From: Thermoleptolyngbya sichuanensis A183
GTDB taxonomy: Bacteria > Cyanobacteriota > Cyanobacteriia > Elainellales > Elainellaceae
DNA: 64,000 bases
Direction of reading: 5' to 3'
Assembly: GCF_013177315.1 (NCBI RefSeq)
Contig: NZ_CP053661.1
Location: 4,526,001 to 4,590,000 of the forward strand
Under the pieces are notes generated by a model. That model was not told where the DNA came from. It made no database searches and saw only the letters and a program-made list of their open reading frames with translations. Position numbers and translations under genes: made by a program. Shown in pieces: positions 56,460 to 64,000 of this stretch. How positions within the stretch are numbered: position 1 is the stretch's first letter; each line of letters starts with the position of its first letter.

Positions 56460-57585
56460 ATTCCTGCACGCGCGGCAAACGCGAGGGCGACAGGCGCTCC
56501 ACCCAGGCTTCGAGATAGGCCCGGTTGGACTGTTGCTGGGCAAGATCGGTTGTATCTAGCGGATGCGGTAGCGTGCCCAAAATAGCTGCCGTCGTCACGC
56601 AAAACATTGATTTTTGGAAGCTGAGACAGATCTTCACCCGCAGGTCATCTTCGCCGCGCAGCCCTTGCTGATAAATTTTGTGCAAGTAATCAGGCAGAAA
56701 ATGGCGCATATCCTGCATCAGCAGCGTGGGCGGAATGCCTCCACCCCCAATGGGCAGCGGATCGGCAAACAGCGCTCCATAGTTAAAGTCTGCCTGGTTG
56801 GCTGAAATTTGGTGCGCCTGTGCGTTGTAAGACACCGTGCCAAAGAAGGGAAACGACCGGAGAAACACCGCTTCCACATAGGGCAGCGCGGTATCGGGCA
56901 AAAAGGTCAACCCAGCGGAAGCTGGCAGCAGGTCGTAGGATTTTCCGTCAATATTGACCGCATAGGTGATCGGCAGTGCGGCTGCATCGACTAAGCCCTG
57001 CTTGACATGCGCCACAACATCGGCAATTGTCTGGATTTCTCCCCGGTCGTAGCGATCCGAAAGCGTCAGGAACATCGGACTCATGACCCGCCAAAACTGC
57101 CCTAGCCCACTGTAGTAGCAAAGCTGCCGCACCTGTTCTACCAGGAAGTCGGGAAATATCTGATTGAGGCCGCTCATCAACGGATTGGACTTGACCTTGG
57201 CGCGAATCGCCGTTTTCGCCAGGTTCACAAACTCCGGCGTGTCGAGAAATGCATCCAGCCCGCCGCCACCGTGCCAGAACATGCCTTTCATGCAATATTC
57301 GGCAAATTCGTAGTTAATCCGGTCGTGCCACCAGTGGCGCAGCAGCTTGGCTGTTGTGATTTCGCCGTTGAAATATTTGAAAAACGGAAACAGCACCAAA
57401 AACTGATGCTCTGAAATGTAAATCAGGTTGCGCCAGTAGGCATCCAGCACCACGCCATAGCTCTTGAGAATGCCCACCACTTCCACGACGTTTTCCGGGG
57501 TGTCGGGCAGCAGCGCACCGCCAGATTCAATCCGGTCCACGATGTAGGCGAGGGGATGGGCGGCGGGAGGAGGTGCGGTTAGCAT
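56443..57585 (-). CDS. cupB: CO2 hydration protein, probably CupB/ChpX, 3' end altered by IS
   Basis: A 380-residue soluble protein of the CupA/CupB (ChpY/ChpX) family, which binds the NDH-1MS complex and converts CO2 to bicarbonate with Zn. RHWWHDRINYEFAEYCMKGMFWHGGGG (His84, Arg89, His) fits the conserved His/Arg region reported to hold Zn in CupA. The last residues, FSLD and the TAA stop, are encoded by the terminal repeat of IS copy B, so the native C-terminus is replaced. CupB rather than CupA is inferred from the absence of a cupS gene, the ccm neighbourhood and length; not certain. Co-oriented with ndhD and ndhF (115-bp gap). Confidence 0.82.
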   Translation of the reverse strand: MLTAPPPAAHPLAYIVDRIESGGALLPDTPENVVEVVGILKSYGVVLDAYWRNLIYISEHQFLVLFPFFKYFNGEITTAKLLRHWWHDRINYEFAEYCMKGMFWHGGGGLDAFLDTPEFVNLAKTAIRAKVKSNPLMSGLNQIFPDFLVEQVRQLCYYSGLGQFWRVMSPMFLTLSDRYDRGEIQTIADVVAHVKQGLVDAAALPITYAVNIDGKSYDLLPASAGLTFLPDTALPYVEAVFLRSFPFFGTVSYNAQAHQISANQADFNYGALFADPLPIGGGGIPPTLLMQDMRHFLPDYLHKIYQQGLRGEDDLRVKICLSFQKSMFCVTTAAILGTLPHPLDTTDLAQQQSNRAYLEAWVERLSPSRLPRVQEYFSLD

Positions 57586-57699
57586 AGCAGGAGCTTCAGG
57601 ATCTTATAGAGCAAGGGGGTTGGGTGTGGGGTGGTGGGATGGTTGCGTAAGCTGCGTGATCCCTGATCTTTAAGGATGTTTAAGAAAATTACTCAAAAA

Positions 57700-59211
57700 T
57701 TACTCAACGCTTCGGCGGAGGGGGCGGGGTGCCAGCGCAGCGGCGATCGCCCGGTCGTCTAGCGTGCCCAGCGACAGGGAGGTGAGTTCACTCCAGCGGG
57801 TCATCCAGTTGGGCTGAAGCCCCAGGAAGATGACCAAAACGACGACCACAATCGAAGGAATGCGGTCTTTCCAGTAGATGGCCGGCAGGTTCGCTAGGGC
57901 ATCCGGCAGCCGTCCAAAGAAGACGCGGTTAATCAAATTCAGGAAGTATACGGCTGTTAGCCCAACGCCGAGCATACACAGCAGAGTCTGGATGGGGAAG
58001 ACCAGCAGGCTGCTGCGGTAGATGATGTACTCAGCAATAAAGCCCACCATGCCGGGAATGCCCGCGCTGGCCATGACCCCAGCAATCATTAGGGAACCCA
58101 CCAGCGGTAGACCTCGCTCTGGGGTCAGCAGGCCCCGCAGCACCGTCACATCCCGCGTCCCGGTTTTGGCATAGACCACGCCCACCAGGAAAAACAGCAG
58201 CGCGGAAATTAGCCCGTGGCTGACCATTTGGGCGATCGCCCCGGCGATGCTCAGCGGCGTGGCGGCGGCGGCGGCTAACAGGATATAGCCCATGTGCCCG
58301 ATGGAACTGTAGGCGACGATTTTCTTCATGTCGGTCTGGGCGATCGCCACAAAGGAGCCATACAGCACATTCACCACCGCCAACCAGGCCAGCCACGGTG
58401 CGACGACTTGCCAGGTTTCAGGAAATAGCCCCAGCCCAAAGCGCACAATTCCGTAGGTTCCCAGCTTCAGCAGCACACCCGCCAGCAGCACCGAGGCTGG
58501 CGTTGGCGCTTCGACGTGGGTATCTGGCAGCCAGGTATGCAGCGGCACAATTGGAATCTTGATGCCGAAGCCAATCAGCAGCGTAATCAGCAGCACCAAC
58601 TGAGTGGCAATCGGCAGCGCCGGGTTTTGCAGCGCCGCATAGTCAAAGCTGCCTGTCCCACTGAGCAGCGCCAGCCCGAAGAAAGCAGCCAAAATCAGGA
58701 TTCCAGACAGGGCAGTGTAAATCAGAAATTTGGTTGCCGCATAGCCTCGCCGCGCACCACCCCAAATTGCCACCATCAGATAAAGCGGAATCAGTTCCAC
58801 CTCGTAGAACAGGAAGAACAGCAGCAGGTTTTCTGACAAAAACGCCCCCGCCACGCCCGCTTCTAGCAGCAGCATCAGGCAGTACCAGAGCCGGGGACGG
58901 TTCAGATTCGCATCGGTGCTGTAGATTGCCAGCCACACCAGCAGGCTATTCAGCACCAGCAGCGGCAGCGACAGCCCATCCATCCCTAGCTTGTAGCTCA
59001 GCCCAAGCTGCTCAATCCACGTCAGCGATTCCTGAAACTGAAATCCAGCCGCACTCGTGTCAAACTGGCTGACCAGCACCCCAGTCCACGCCAGAACCAT
59101 CGTTGCAAACACCAGCGCCACCTGGCGACCCCGCTCTGCTGCCTGCGCCTGGGGCAAGAAGCTGATGATCAGCGCACCAATGACCGGAAACCAGATTAGA
59201 ACACTCAGCAT
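57700..59211 (-). CDS. ndhD4: NDH-1MS proton-pumping subunit NdhD, probably NdhD4
   Basis: A 503-residue membrane protein of the NuoM/NdhD family with about 13-14 helices. LLFFLFYEVELIPLYLMVAIWGG includes the conserved membrane Glu, and LIGFGIKIPIVPLHTWLPDTHVEAPTPASVLLAG the antiporter-domain Lys and conserved H-x-W-L-P-D segment. IAQTDMKKIVAYSSIGHMG is also conserved. Within cyanobacteria NdhD3/D4 pair with NdhF3/F4 and Cup proteins in CO2-uptake NDH-1 complexes in the thylakoid. D4 is inferred from the context and not proven by motif. Confidence 0.82.
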   Translation of the reverse strand: MLSVLIWFPVIGALIISFLPQAQAAERGRQVALVFATMVLAWTGVLVSQFDTSAAGFQFQESLTWIEQLGLSYKLGMDGLSLPLLVLNSLLVWLAIYSTDANLNRPRLWYCLMLLLEAGVAGAFLSENLLLFFLFYEVELIPLYLMVAIWGGARRGYAATKFLIYTALSGILILAAFFGLALLSGTGSFDYAALQNPALPIATQLVLLITLLIGFGIKIPIVPLHTWLPDTHVEAPTPASVLLAGVLLKLGTYGIVRFGLGLFPETWQVVAPWLAWLAVVNVLYGSFVAIAQTDMKKIVAYSSIGHMGYILLAAAAATPLSIAGAIAQMVSHGLISALLFFLVGVVYAKTGTRDVTVLRGLLTPERGLPLVGSLMIAGVMASAGIPGMVGFIAEYIIYRSSLLVFPIQTLLCMLGVGLTAVYFLNLINRVFFGRLPDALANLPAIYWKDRIPSIVVVVLVIFLGLQPNWMTRWSELTSLSLGTLDDRAIAAALAPRPLRRSVE

Positions 59212-59349
59212 GGCGAATCGGAAGGGTTGGATGCTTGGGCGAGGGTTTGGGTAGAGGGTTTGAATGAAAAGTTTGGTTAAAACGCTCGGATGACAGCTTT
59301 TTCTTTTAGACGTTTTGGCGACGGGCGTTTTGAATTCAGCAATAGCGAT

Positions 59350-61194
59350 TTAAAACATCCAGCCCAGCCAGGCGATGCCCAAAATGACTCCGATAAACAC
59401 GGTCAGCAGGTAGTGTCTGGCGCGTCCTGAGACGGTGTATTTCAGGCTCTCGCCACCAATCAGCGAGGCAACGCCAAGGAGATTCACCATGCCGTCTACC
59501 ACGTATCGGTCAAACCAGGCCGTGAGCCGCGACCCCTGAGCCACAGCAAACACGACCGTCAGCTTGTAAAGCTGCTCAATCCGAAAATCGTGGGCCAGGA
59601 AATCCTGGAGCGATTTCCAGCCCAGTCCTCCTGGCTGCGGCAGGGGGCGAGATCCCATGTAAAAGAAAACACCCAGCCCACAACCTGTGATGCTGGAGGC
59701 AAATAGCGCCCCGGCGATCGCCAGATTCACGTCTCTCCAGTCGGGCAGCAGTCCCCAGTTGTGGAGCATGACGGGCACAAGCAGCGTGGCGATCGCCACC
59801 GATACCATCGGCACTGCAATCGGCCAGGGTGCTTCAGGAGCGCGTCGCGTTTTAGGCTTTACCTCACCACAAAAGACCAAACCAAACACTCTCGTTAGCC
59901 CAAAAGCCGTCAGTCCATTGACGATCAGCAGCACCGCCAGCAAACCTGGCGAAGACCGCCACACCGGCAGCGCCCACTGATACATCGCCCAAAAGCAGCC
60001 CATCGGCACCAATCCCACAGACCCTAGCGCCCCGATAATAAAAGCGCTAGCGGTTGCAGGCATCCGCGACCCCAGGGCCCCCATTTCTCGCAGATCTTGA
60101 GTGCTGGTGGTCAGAATCACTGAGCCAGTGCACATAAACAGCAGTGCTTTGGCAATTCCGTGGGTTAGCAGCAGCAGAAGTGCAGTGTCATGCTGCTGTA
60201 GCCCTACGGCCAAAAACACCAGACCCAGGTAAGCGCTCGTGGTGTGGGAAAGGGCGCGTTTGATGTCGATTTGGGCGATCGCCACCAGCGAAGCCCCAAC
60301 CGCCGTCACCGTCCCCAGCACCATCAGGGTCGTCAGCGCCACAGGCGACAGCGCCACGATCGGCTGCATCCGAATCAGCACGTAGGCTCCGCAGGCCACC
60401 ACCACCGAGTTCCGCAGGATCGAAGCCGGGTTTGGCCCCTCCATTGCCTCATCCAGCCACAGGTTCAAAGGAAACTGGGCACACTTGCCGACCGGGCCCG
60501 CGATCAGGGCCAGACCCACCAAATTTGCCACCAGCGGCGACAAATTCGCTGTTTCAGCCCAGGCTTCTAGATAGGGAAAATCTAAATCACCCGCCAGTAG
60601 ACCCACCGCAACCACGCCCATCAGCAGCAGCACATCGCCCACGCGCTTGGTCAGAAAGGCATCACGAGCCGCCGTGACCACCAGCGGTTGGGCATACCAA
60701 AATCCCACCAGCAGATAGGTCGAAAGCGTCAGCATCTCCAGCAGGGCATAGCTGAGGAACAGCGAGTTACTTAGCACCAGTCCGCTCATGGCTCCCTCAA
60801 AAAAGCCCATTAGCGCGTAGAAGCGGGCCAGCGCCCAGTCTTTCTCTAGGTATCCCAGGGCAAACACTTGGGCAATCAGGCTCAAGGCCGTAATAATCAG
60901 TGCTGCGCCAACGCTGATTCGGGATAACTCTAGCGATAGGGTAATGTCCAGATCTAGCACCGACAGCCAGGGTAGCGGCTCATACTGGGGCGGCATATCC
61001 CAAACGGCCCACAGCAGCAGCGCACAGTGAACCAGGGCCAGCAGCGTCATCAAAATATTGAAATAGGCCGCTGGCCGGGGACCCGTTCGCCGCACCGCCC
61101 CCGCAGACCAGGGCAACGTCAACAGCGCCCCCAACAGCCCATAGCCTGGTACCCACCAACTGGTTTCAATTAGAAACTGAACCATCGATACCAT
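59350..61194 (-). CDS. ndhF4: NDH-1MS proton-pumping subunit NdhF, probably NdhF4
   Basis: A 614-residue NuoL/NdhF-type membrane protein with about 14-16 helices. GLVLSNSLFLSYALLEMLTLSTYLLVGFW, GPVGKCAQFPLNLWLDEAMEGPNPASILRNS (antiporter motif with the conserved Lys) and VAIAQIDIKRALSHTTSAYLG are family features. Such short NdhF proteins (NdhF3/F4) belong to CO2-uptake NDH-1 rather than respiration. It is the first gene of ndhF-ndhD-cup (138-bp gap to ndhD). ATG at 61194 or 61185 are both possible starts. F4 is by context. Confidence 0.82.
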   Translation of the reverse strand: MVSMVQFLIETSWWVPGYGLLGALLTLPWSAGAVRRTGPRPAAYFNILMTLLALVHCALLLWAVWDMPPQYEPLPWLSVLDLDITLSLELSRISVGAALIITALSLIAQVFALGYLEKDWALARFYALMGFFEGAMSGLVLSNSLFLSYALLEMLTLSTYLLVGFWYAQPLVVTAARDAFLTKRVGDVLLLMGVVAVGLLAGDLDFPYLEAWAETANLSPLVANLVGLALIAGPVGKCAQFPLNLWLDEAMEGPNPASILRNSVVVACGAYVLIRMQPIVALSPVALTTLMVLGTVTAVGASLVAIAQIDIKRALSHTTSAYLGLVFLAVGLQQHDTALLLLLTHGIAKALLFMCTGSVILTTSTQDLREMGALGSRMPATASAFIIGALGSVGLVPMGCFWAMYQWALPVWRSSPGLLAVLLIVNGLTAFGLTRVFGLVFCGEVKPKTRRAPEAPWPIAVPMVSVAIATLLVPVMLHNWGLLPDWRDVNLAIAGALFASSITGCGLGVFFYMGSRPLPQPGGLGWKSLQDFLAHDFRIEQLYKLTVVFAVAQGSRLTAWFDRYVVDGMVNLLGVASLIGGESLKYTVSGRARHYLLTVFIGVILGIAWLGWMF

Positions 61195-61591
61195 CCCCTA
61201 CGCGCGTTACACATACCAAGATAGGTGCCAAATAGGTGCCAATATTTTGGGCTGTCTCTTGTCAACTCGTAGACATGCCATAGTGGCTCAAACGTTTCCC
61301 TAGCGAGCCTGAGGCTACTCTACCGCAGCAAACCCTATAAGCCTGACTAATTTCAGACGAATCCAAACCCTGAGCCTAGTAGGTTCGTGCCCTTGTCCAA
61401 ACCAAAGTGGTCTTAGCCAAGGTGTGAACTAGCTTGAACCCATTGGTCTAGAACTATTTGAGCAACTTGAGCGATTCTCGCATCGCTGCTAATGCCAGAT
61501 CAAGCGAACCGAGGATTTTCCTGGATGCTGGCGGGTTGCGACGTGCTGTTGACTCTGTTGACTTGGTGCTAAGTTGACTTGGTGCTAAAAA

Positions 61592-61626
61592 GGCGATCGC
61601 ACTTTTCTCTAGAACGTGCGATCGCC
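61592..61626. other. HIP1-based hairpin
   Basis: GGCGATCGCAC (61592-61602) pairs perfectly with GTGCGATCGCC (61616-61626). It could be a structured leader or a terminator; a direct repeat GTTGACTTGGTGCTAA precedes it. No U run on either strand. Confidence 0.35.
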
Positions 61627-61718
61627 GCTACACAAAGTTTTTGTAATAAGGACTATAGCATTACCGCCGCAAAAGCTAAAAAAAGCAAACAACTTGTTGA
61701 CCCTCTGGCTTCACACGA

Positions 61719-61746
61719 TTGACAACGTTGAAATGTAAATTATTGT
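61719..61746 (+). promoter_or_regulatory. Candidate sigma-70-type promoter facing ccmK
   Basis: TTGACA (61719-61724), 16 bases, TATTGT (61741-61746). It points towards ccmK 1 kb away, in AT-rich DNA. If real, the ccm operon would have a very long leader; or it drives a small RNA. Confidence 0.3.
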
Positions 61747-61870
61747 GTTGATTCTCAATCAAAAAACACAAAATATTAAATCCCCTCAAGGTTTACGAAC
61801 TGTTTTCCTAGAATAAAACATTGGCTCTCGCTTTCCTCATAGAATATAGGGGCCATTACAGGATAAGGAG

Positions 61871-62305
61871 TTAAAGGTTCAAGGATCTGGCAACTTCCGA
61901 AACAGCACTTTTCGGTAGGTGTGCCTGTCCTTGGTATTGTTCACAGATATTTGTCAGATAGTTTGTCAGATATTTTTTGTAGGTATTGCCACAATGCACA
62001 GGATGTGCGGTTCTATGTGCAGCTTTGCTCACACCACGCATTACACTACAAGCCTTTGCGCTCTGTTCTTGGGTCAAGCCTGTTAAGGAGCAGATTGCCA
62101 ACGGATATAACGCTGAGTTATATAGACCATAAAAACAATTACTTTGGTTTATATTGCCAAAGCGTCCAACCCCCTTGTATTCTGACAATGGGAATTCCGT
62201 CGTGCTTTTCCAATCTATTTCTTGTGATGCAAATGCCGAGTTTGTTTGCTCATTTAGAGATTTTTTGGACATCTTGTGATATCGGCTGAATCTAAATTTC
62301 AGCAC
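61871..62305 (-). CDS. Doubtful hypothetical ORF in AT-rich gap
   Basis: A 144-residue frame with a basic start (MLKFRFSRYHKMSKKSLNEQ) and Cys/Tyr/Asn-rich middle. Its base composition is more AT-rich than neighbouring genes. I recognise no family. An opposing 122-residue frame covers the same DNA. It may be a foreign gene, a relic, or chance. The rest of the 61195-62764 gap contains the hairpin at 61592, the promoter-like site at 61719 and nothing else identifiable. Confidence 0.25.
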   Translation of the reverse strand: MLKFRFSRYHKMSKKSLNEQTNSAFASQEIDWKSTTEFPLSEYKGVGRFGNINQSNCFYGLYNSALYPLAICSLTGLTQEQSAKACSVMRGVSKAAHRTAHPVHCGNTYKKYLTNYLTNICEQYQGQAHLPKSAVSEVARSLNL

Positions 62306-62764
62306 TTTATCTAAGGATTTGAAGCCGTACAGGTTGTTGACTATGGCTAGATCTCCTCAGAGGTTCCTACAGGAAACTCCAGAGTAATTGCTCTATGCCC
62401 ATGTTGCACGGTTGTTCTGGTTTGAAGCACGCTGAGGATGATGGTTGCCGGGTTGGCTAACCGCAGCTTGTATAGCTGAGACAAAGCGTTATCGCTTGCG
62501 TCATTTCCCACACCTATGGTCGCTTAAGTCCATTCTGCAAGACTGATGGAAGGTTGAAGCAGAGTCGTTATATCTAAAGTCGCTGCTGGCTGTTACTTAG
62601 TTGCACATAACTTGTCATAATTAACAGTTGCAGACAGATTGACGGTGTTGGGCTGGTGAATAAGGGTTCTGGACGAGTTTGCTGGCCCAGGCTGCGAGTG
62701 GCGATGAATGGCGATCGCAGGTTGTAGTTTTGTTTGAGTACCGTTTTTTGGAAGGGAGAAAACG

Positions 62765-63106
62765 ATGGCAATTGCAGTTGGAATGGTAGAAACTCTGGGC
62801 TTTCCTGCCGTGGTCGAAGCGGCGGACGCAATGGTGAAAGCAGCACGGGTGACGCTAGTTGGCTATGAGAAAATCGGCAGTGGGCGGGTGACCGTGATTG
62901 TCCGTGGCGACGTGTCCGAAGTGCAAGCTTCCGTGGCAGCTGGGATTGAAAACGTGAAGCGAGTCAACGGCGGACAAGTGCTGTCCACTCACATTATTGC
63001 TCGTCCTCATGAAAACCTGGAGTACGTGCTGCCGATTCGCTATACCGAAGCCGTTGAAGCCTTCCGGGAAAGCGTCAGCGGGATTCGCCCCGTCAACCGT
63101 CCGTAG
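62765..63106 (+). CDS. ccmK: Carboxysome shell hexamer protein CcmK
   Basis: A 113-residue single BMC domain: [31 protein letters not shown], the pore-lining motif [21 protein letters not shown] and [16 protein letters not shown]. The KIGSG pore and short tail place it in the CcmK1/CcmK2 group; the slightly long C-terminus ([15 protein letters not shown]) is closer to CcmK1. Hexamers tile the facets of the beta-carboxysome. GGGAGAAAAC gives a good ribosome-binding site. First gene of ccmK-ccmL-ccmM, 10 bp before ccmL. Confidence 0.95.
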   Translation: MAIAVGMVETLGFPAVVEAADAMVKAARVTLVGYEKIGSGRVTVIVRGDVSEVQASVAAGIENVKRVNGGQVLSTHIIARPHENLEYVLPIRYTEAVEAFRESVSGIRPVNRP

Positions 63107-63116
63107 TAGCCGCTAG

Positions 63117-63419
63117 ATGCAGATTGCCAAGGTTTGCGGTACGGTCGTTAGCACTCAAAAAGAGCCTAGCTTGCAGGGGGTCAAGTTTCTGTTGTTGCAG
63201 TTTGTCGATGTGGAGGGAAACCTCTTGGCAGACTATGAGGTGGCAGCAGACAGCGTAGGGGCCGGGCTAGATGAATGGGTCTTGGTCAGTCGAGGCAGTG
63301 CTGCGCGTCAGACCCCTGGCGGAGAGTCTCGTCCCCTGGATGCCCTAGTGATTGGCATTATTGATACCGTGAGCGTGGAGAATCTCATGCTTTATCGCAA
63401 GCGGGATCAAGATCGATGA
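63117..63419 (+). CDS. ccmL: Carboxysome vertex pentamer protein CcmL
   Basis: A 100-residue EutN/CcmL-type protein: MQIAKVCGTVVSTQKEPSLQGVKFLLLQ, then DSVGAGLDEWVLVSRGSAAR and ALVIGIIDTVSV. Pentamers close the twelve vertices of the icosahedral carboxysome. It follows ccmK directly and is separated from ccmM by 304 bp. Confidence 0.95.
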   Translation: MQIAKVCGTVVSTQKEPSLQGVKFLLLQFVDVEGNLLADYEVAADSVGAGLDEWVLVSRGSAARQTPGGESRPLDALVIGIIDTVSVENLMLYRKRDQDR

Positions 63420-63455
63420 TTGTCAATGGTTGTCTAAGAGGGCTGTCCAGCAGTG

Positions 63456-63500
63456 GTTCCGATTCTAGAGTTCTAAGTTCTAGCGTTCCGATTCTAGAGT
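63456..63500 (+). repeat. 16-bp direct repeat between ccmL and ccmM
   Basis: GTTCCGATTCTAGAGT occurs at 63456-63471 and 63485-63500, with TTCTAAGTTCTAG-like pieces between. Confidence 0.8.
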
Positions 63501-63532
63501 GGTGAGGGCGATCGCCCGTTGAGTGCTGTGGG

Positions 63533-63571
63533 AAACCGAGAGCCTGACCATGTGTTTCAGGCTCTCGGTTT
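63533..63571 (+). promoter_or_regulatory. Intercistronic hairpin between ccmL and ccmM
   Basis: AAACCGAGAGCCTGA pairs perfectly over 15 bp with TCAGGCTCTCGGTTT around a 9-base loop. No U run follows, so it is more likely an mRNA processing or stability element, or a leaky attenuator, than a plain terminator. Otherwise the gap holds only the 16-bp direct repeat and a HIP1 site. Confidence 0.55.
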
Positions 63572-63723
63572 ACGGCTGATCGGGGTCGATCGGGCTGTGA
63601 GGGTGGTGAAAGGTTTGGATTGACCTTGCTCGATCTGTGTCGGCCGGTTTTGCGGGTTGATCGGCCTGTTAATTTTGCCGGTCACGGTTCGAGTTTTGTT
63701 GCTGGGTCAGGAGAGCTGTGGTC

Positions 63724-64000
63724 ATGGTTGCTCAAAGCTCCGTTGCTGCTACACCCTGGGCAAAGGGGGTAACGCAGCCCAAGATTCATGAGACTGCATA
63801 CGTTCACTCCTTTTCGACAGTGATGGGAGATGTGCAGATTGGTGCAAACGTACTGATCTCACCGGGCGCTTCCATCCGAGCAGAGGAGGGCGCACCCTTT
63901 TATGTCGGTTCGGGCAGCAGCGTTCAGGAGGGGGCGATCGTTCACGGGTTGCCGCAAGGGCGCGTGCTGGGGGATGATCAGCAGCCCTACTCAGTCTGGA
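63724..64000 (+). CDS. ccmM: Carboxysome assembly protein CcmM, N-terminal part (cut by window end)
   Basis: The first 92 residues start MVAQSSVAATPWAKGVTQPK. They continue into the left-handed beta-helix of a gamma-carbonic-anhydrase domain: KIHETAYVHSFSTVMGDVQIG, ANVLISPGASIRAEEGAPF and VGSGSSVQEGAIVHG. CcmM's later Rubisco-small-subunit-like repeats, which condense Rubisco, lie beyond the window. Order after ccmL fixes the identity. Confidence 0.93.
   Translation, partial: MVAQSSVAATPWAKGVTQPKIHETAYVHSFSTVMGDVQIGANVLISPGASIRAEEGAPFYVGSGSSVQEGAIVHGLPQGRVLGDDQQPYSVW

Noticed and set aside
61921-62289. 122-codon plus-strand frame
   Set aside because: Opposes another doubtful frame; composition and lack of motifs suggest chance.
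1-64000. tRNA or rRNA genes
   Set aside because: I looked for T-loop (GGTTCGAATCC-like) and rRNA motifs and saw none; a tRNAscan run would be needed to exclude them.

Overview
ORGANISM. The window reads as the chromosome of a beta-cyanobacterium. It has frequent HIP1 octamers (GCGATCGC), a beta-carboxysome ccmKLM operon, a CO2-hydrating NDH-1 module (ndhF-ndhD-cup), the ferredoxin-dependent nitrate assimilation operon nirA-nrtABCD-narB, a Ycf51-like protein and a DASH cryptochrome. The high GC content and short HIP1-rich intergenic regions suggest a filamentous Leptolyngbya/Thermoleptolyngbya-type genome; this is inference and no marker gene in the window proves it. No rRNA, tRNA or CRISPR array was seen. 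LAYOUT. 1-8.8 kb: end of an FTR1 iron permease, a secreted pentapeptide/TPR protein, a VOC protein behind a good cyanobacterial LexA-box match, a Uma2 nuclease, an overlapping polyol-dehydrogenase-like plus aminotransferase pair, a Ycf51-like protein, a membrane-anchored coiled-coil protein and an alpha-E protein. 8.8-18.3 kb: circularly permuted ATP-grasp ligase (partner of alpha-E), a Met-rich zinc-ribbon protein with a perfect 4x18-bp repeat, a DUF1400 alpha/beta hydrolase, nagA, mscL, a cluster of nested miniature elements and cry-DASH. 18.6-30.3 kb: a giant PAS/GAF histidine kinase split by a 71-bp duplication, a CbiX-type chelatase, a Dps ferritin, a bestrophin channel, a LysR regulator, a PGM1-type ATP-grasp ligase and a HEAT-repeat protein. 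30.4-40.1 kb: the complete nitrate operon from an NtcA promoter, with a three-copy palindromic repeat between nrtD and narB. 40.2-52.1 kb: an ABC-class ATPase, an RRM protein, an atypical subtilase, a DUF4870 protein, prfC, a degenerate M48-like protein, an extended SDR and hemE. 52.4-56.5 kb: an IS island in which two identical IS4-superfamily copies face each other and one is split by an ISKra4-like element. 56.4-61.2 kb: cup-ndhD-ndhF on the minus strand. 62.8-64 kb: ccmK-ccmL-ccmM (ccmM cut by the window end). HOW THE GENES WORK TOGETHER. Two physiological blocks dominate. The nitrate block imports nitrate (NrtABCD) and reduces it to nitrite (NarB) and ammonium (NirA) with ferredoxin electrons. 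The inorganic-carbon block converts CO2 to bicarbonate at the thylakoid (NdhD/NdhF/Cup) and builds carboxysomes (CcmKLM). MOST NOTEWORTHY. A 35-bp direct repeat with a 36-bp spacer shifts the reading frame inside the kinase ATPase domain, and loss of one 71-bp unit would restore the frame exactly. Two adjacent copies of a miniature element preserve the filled and empty states of a second nested element. A palindromic repeat has inserted in frame in several proteins. The IS4 terminal repeat supplies the stop codon of the cup gene beside the carboxysome locus.
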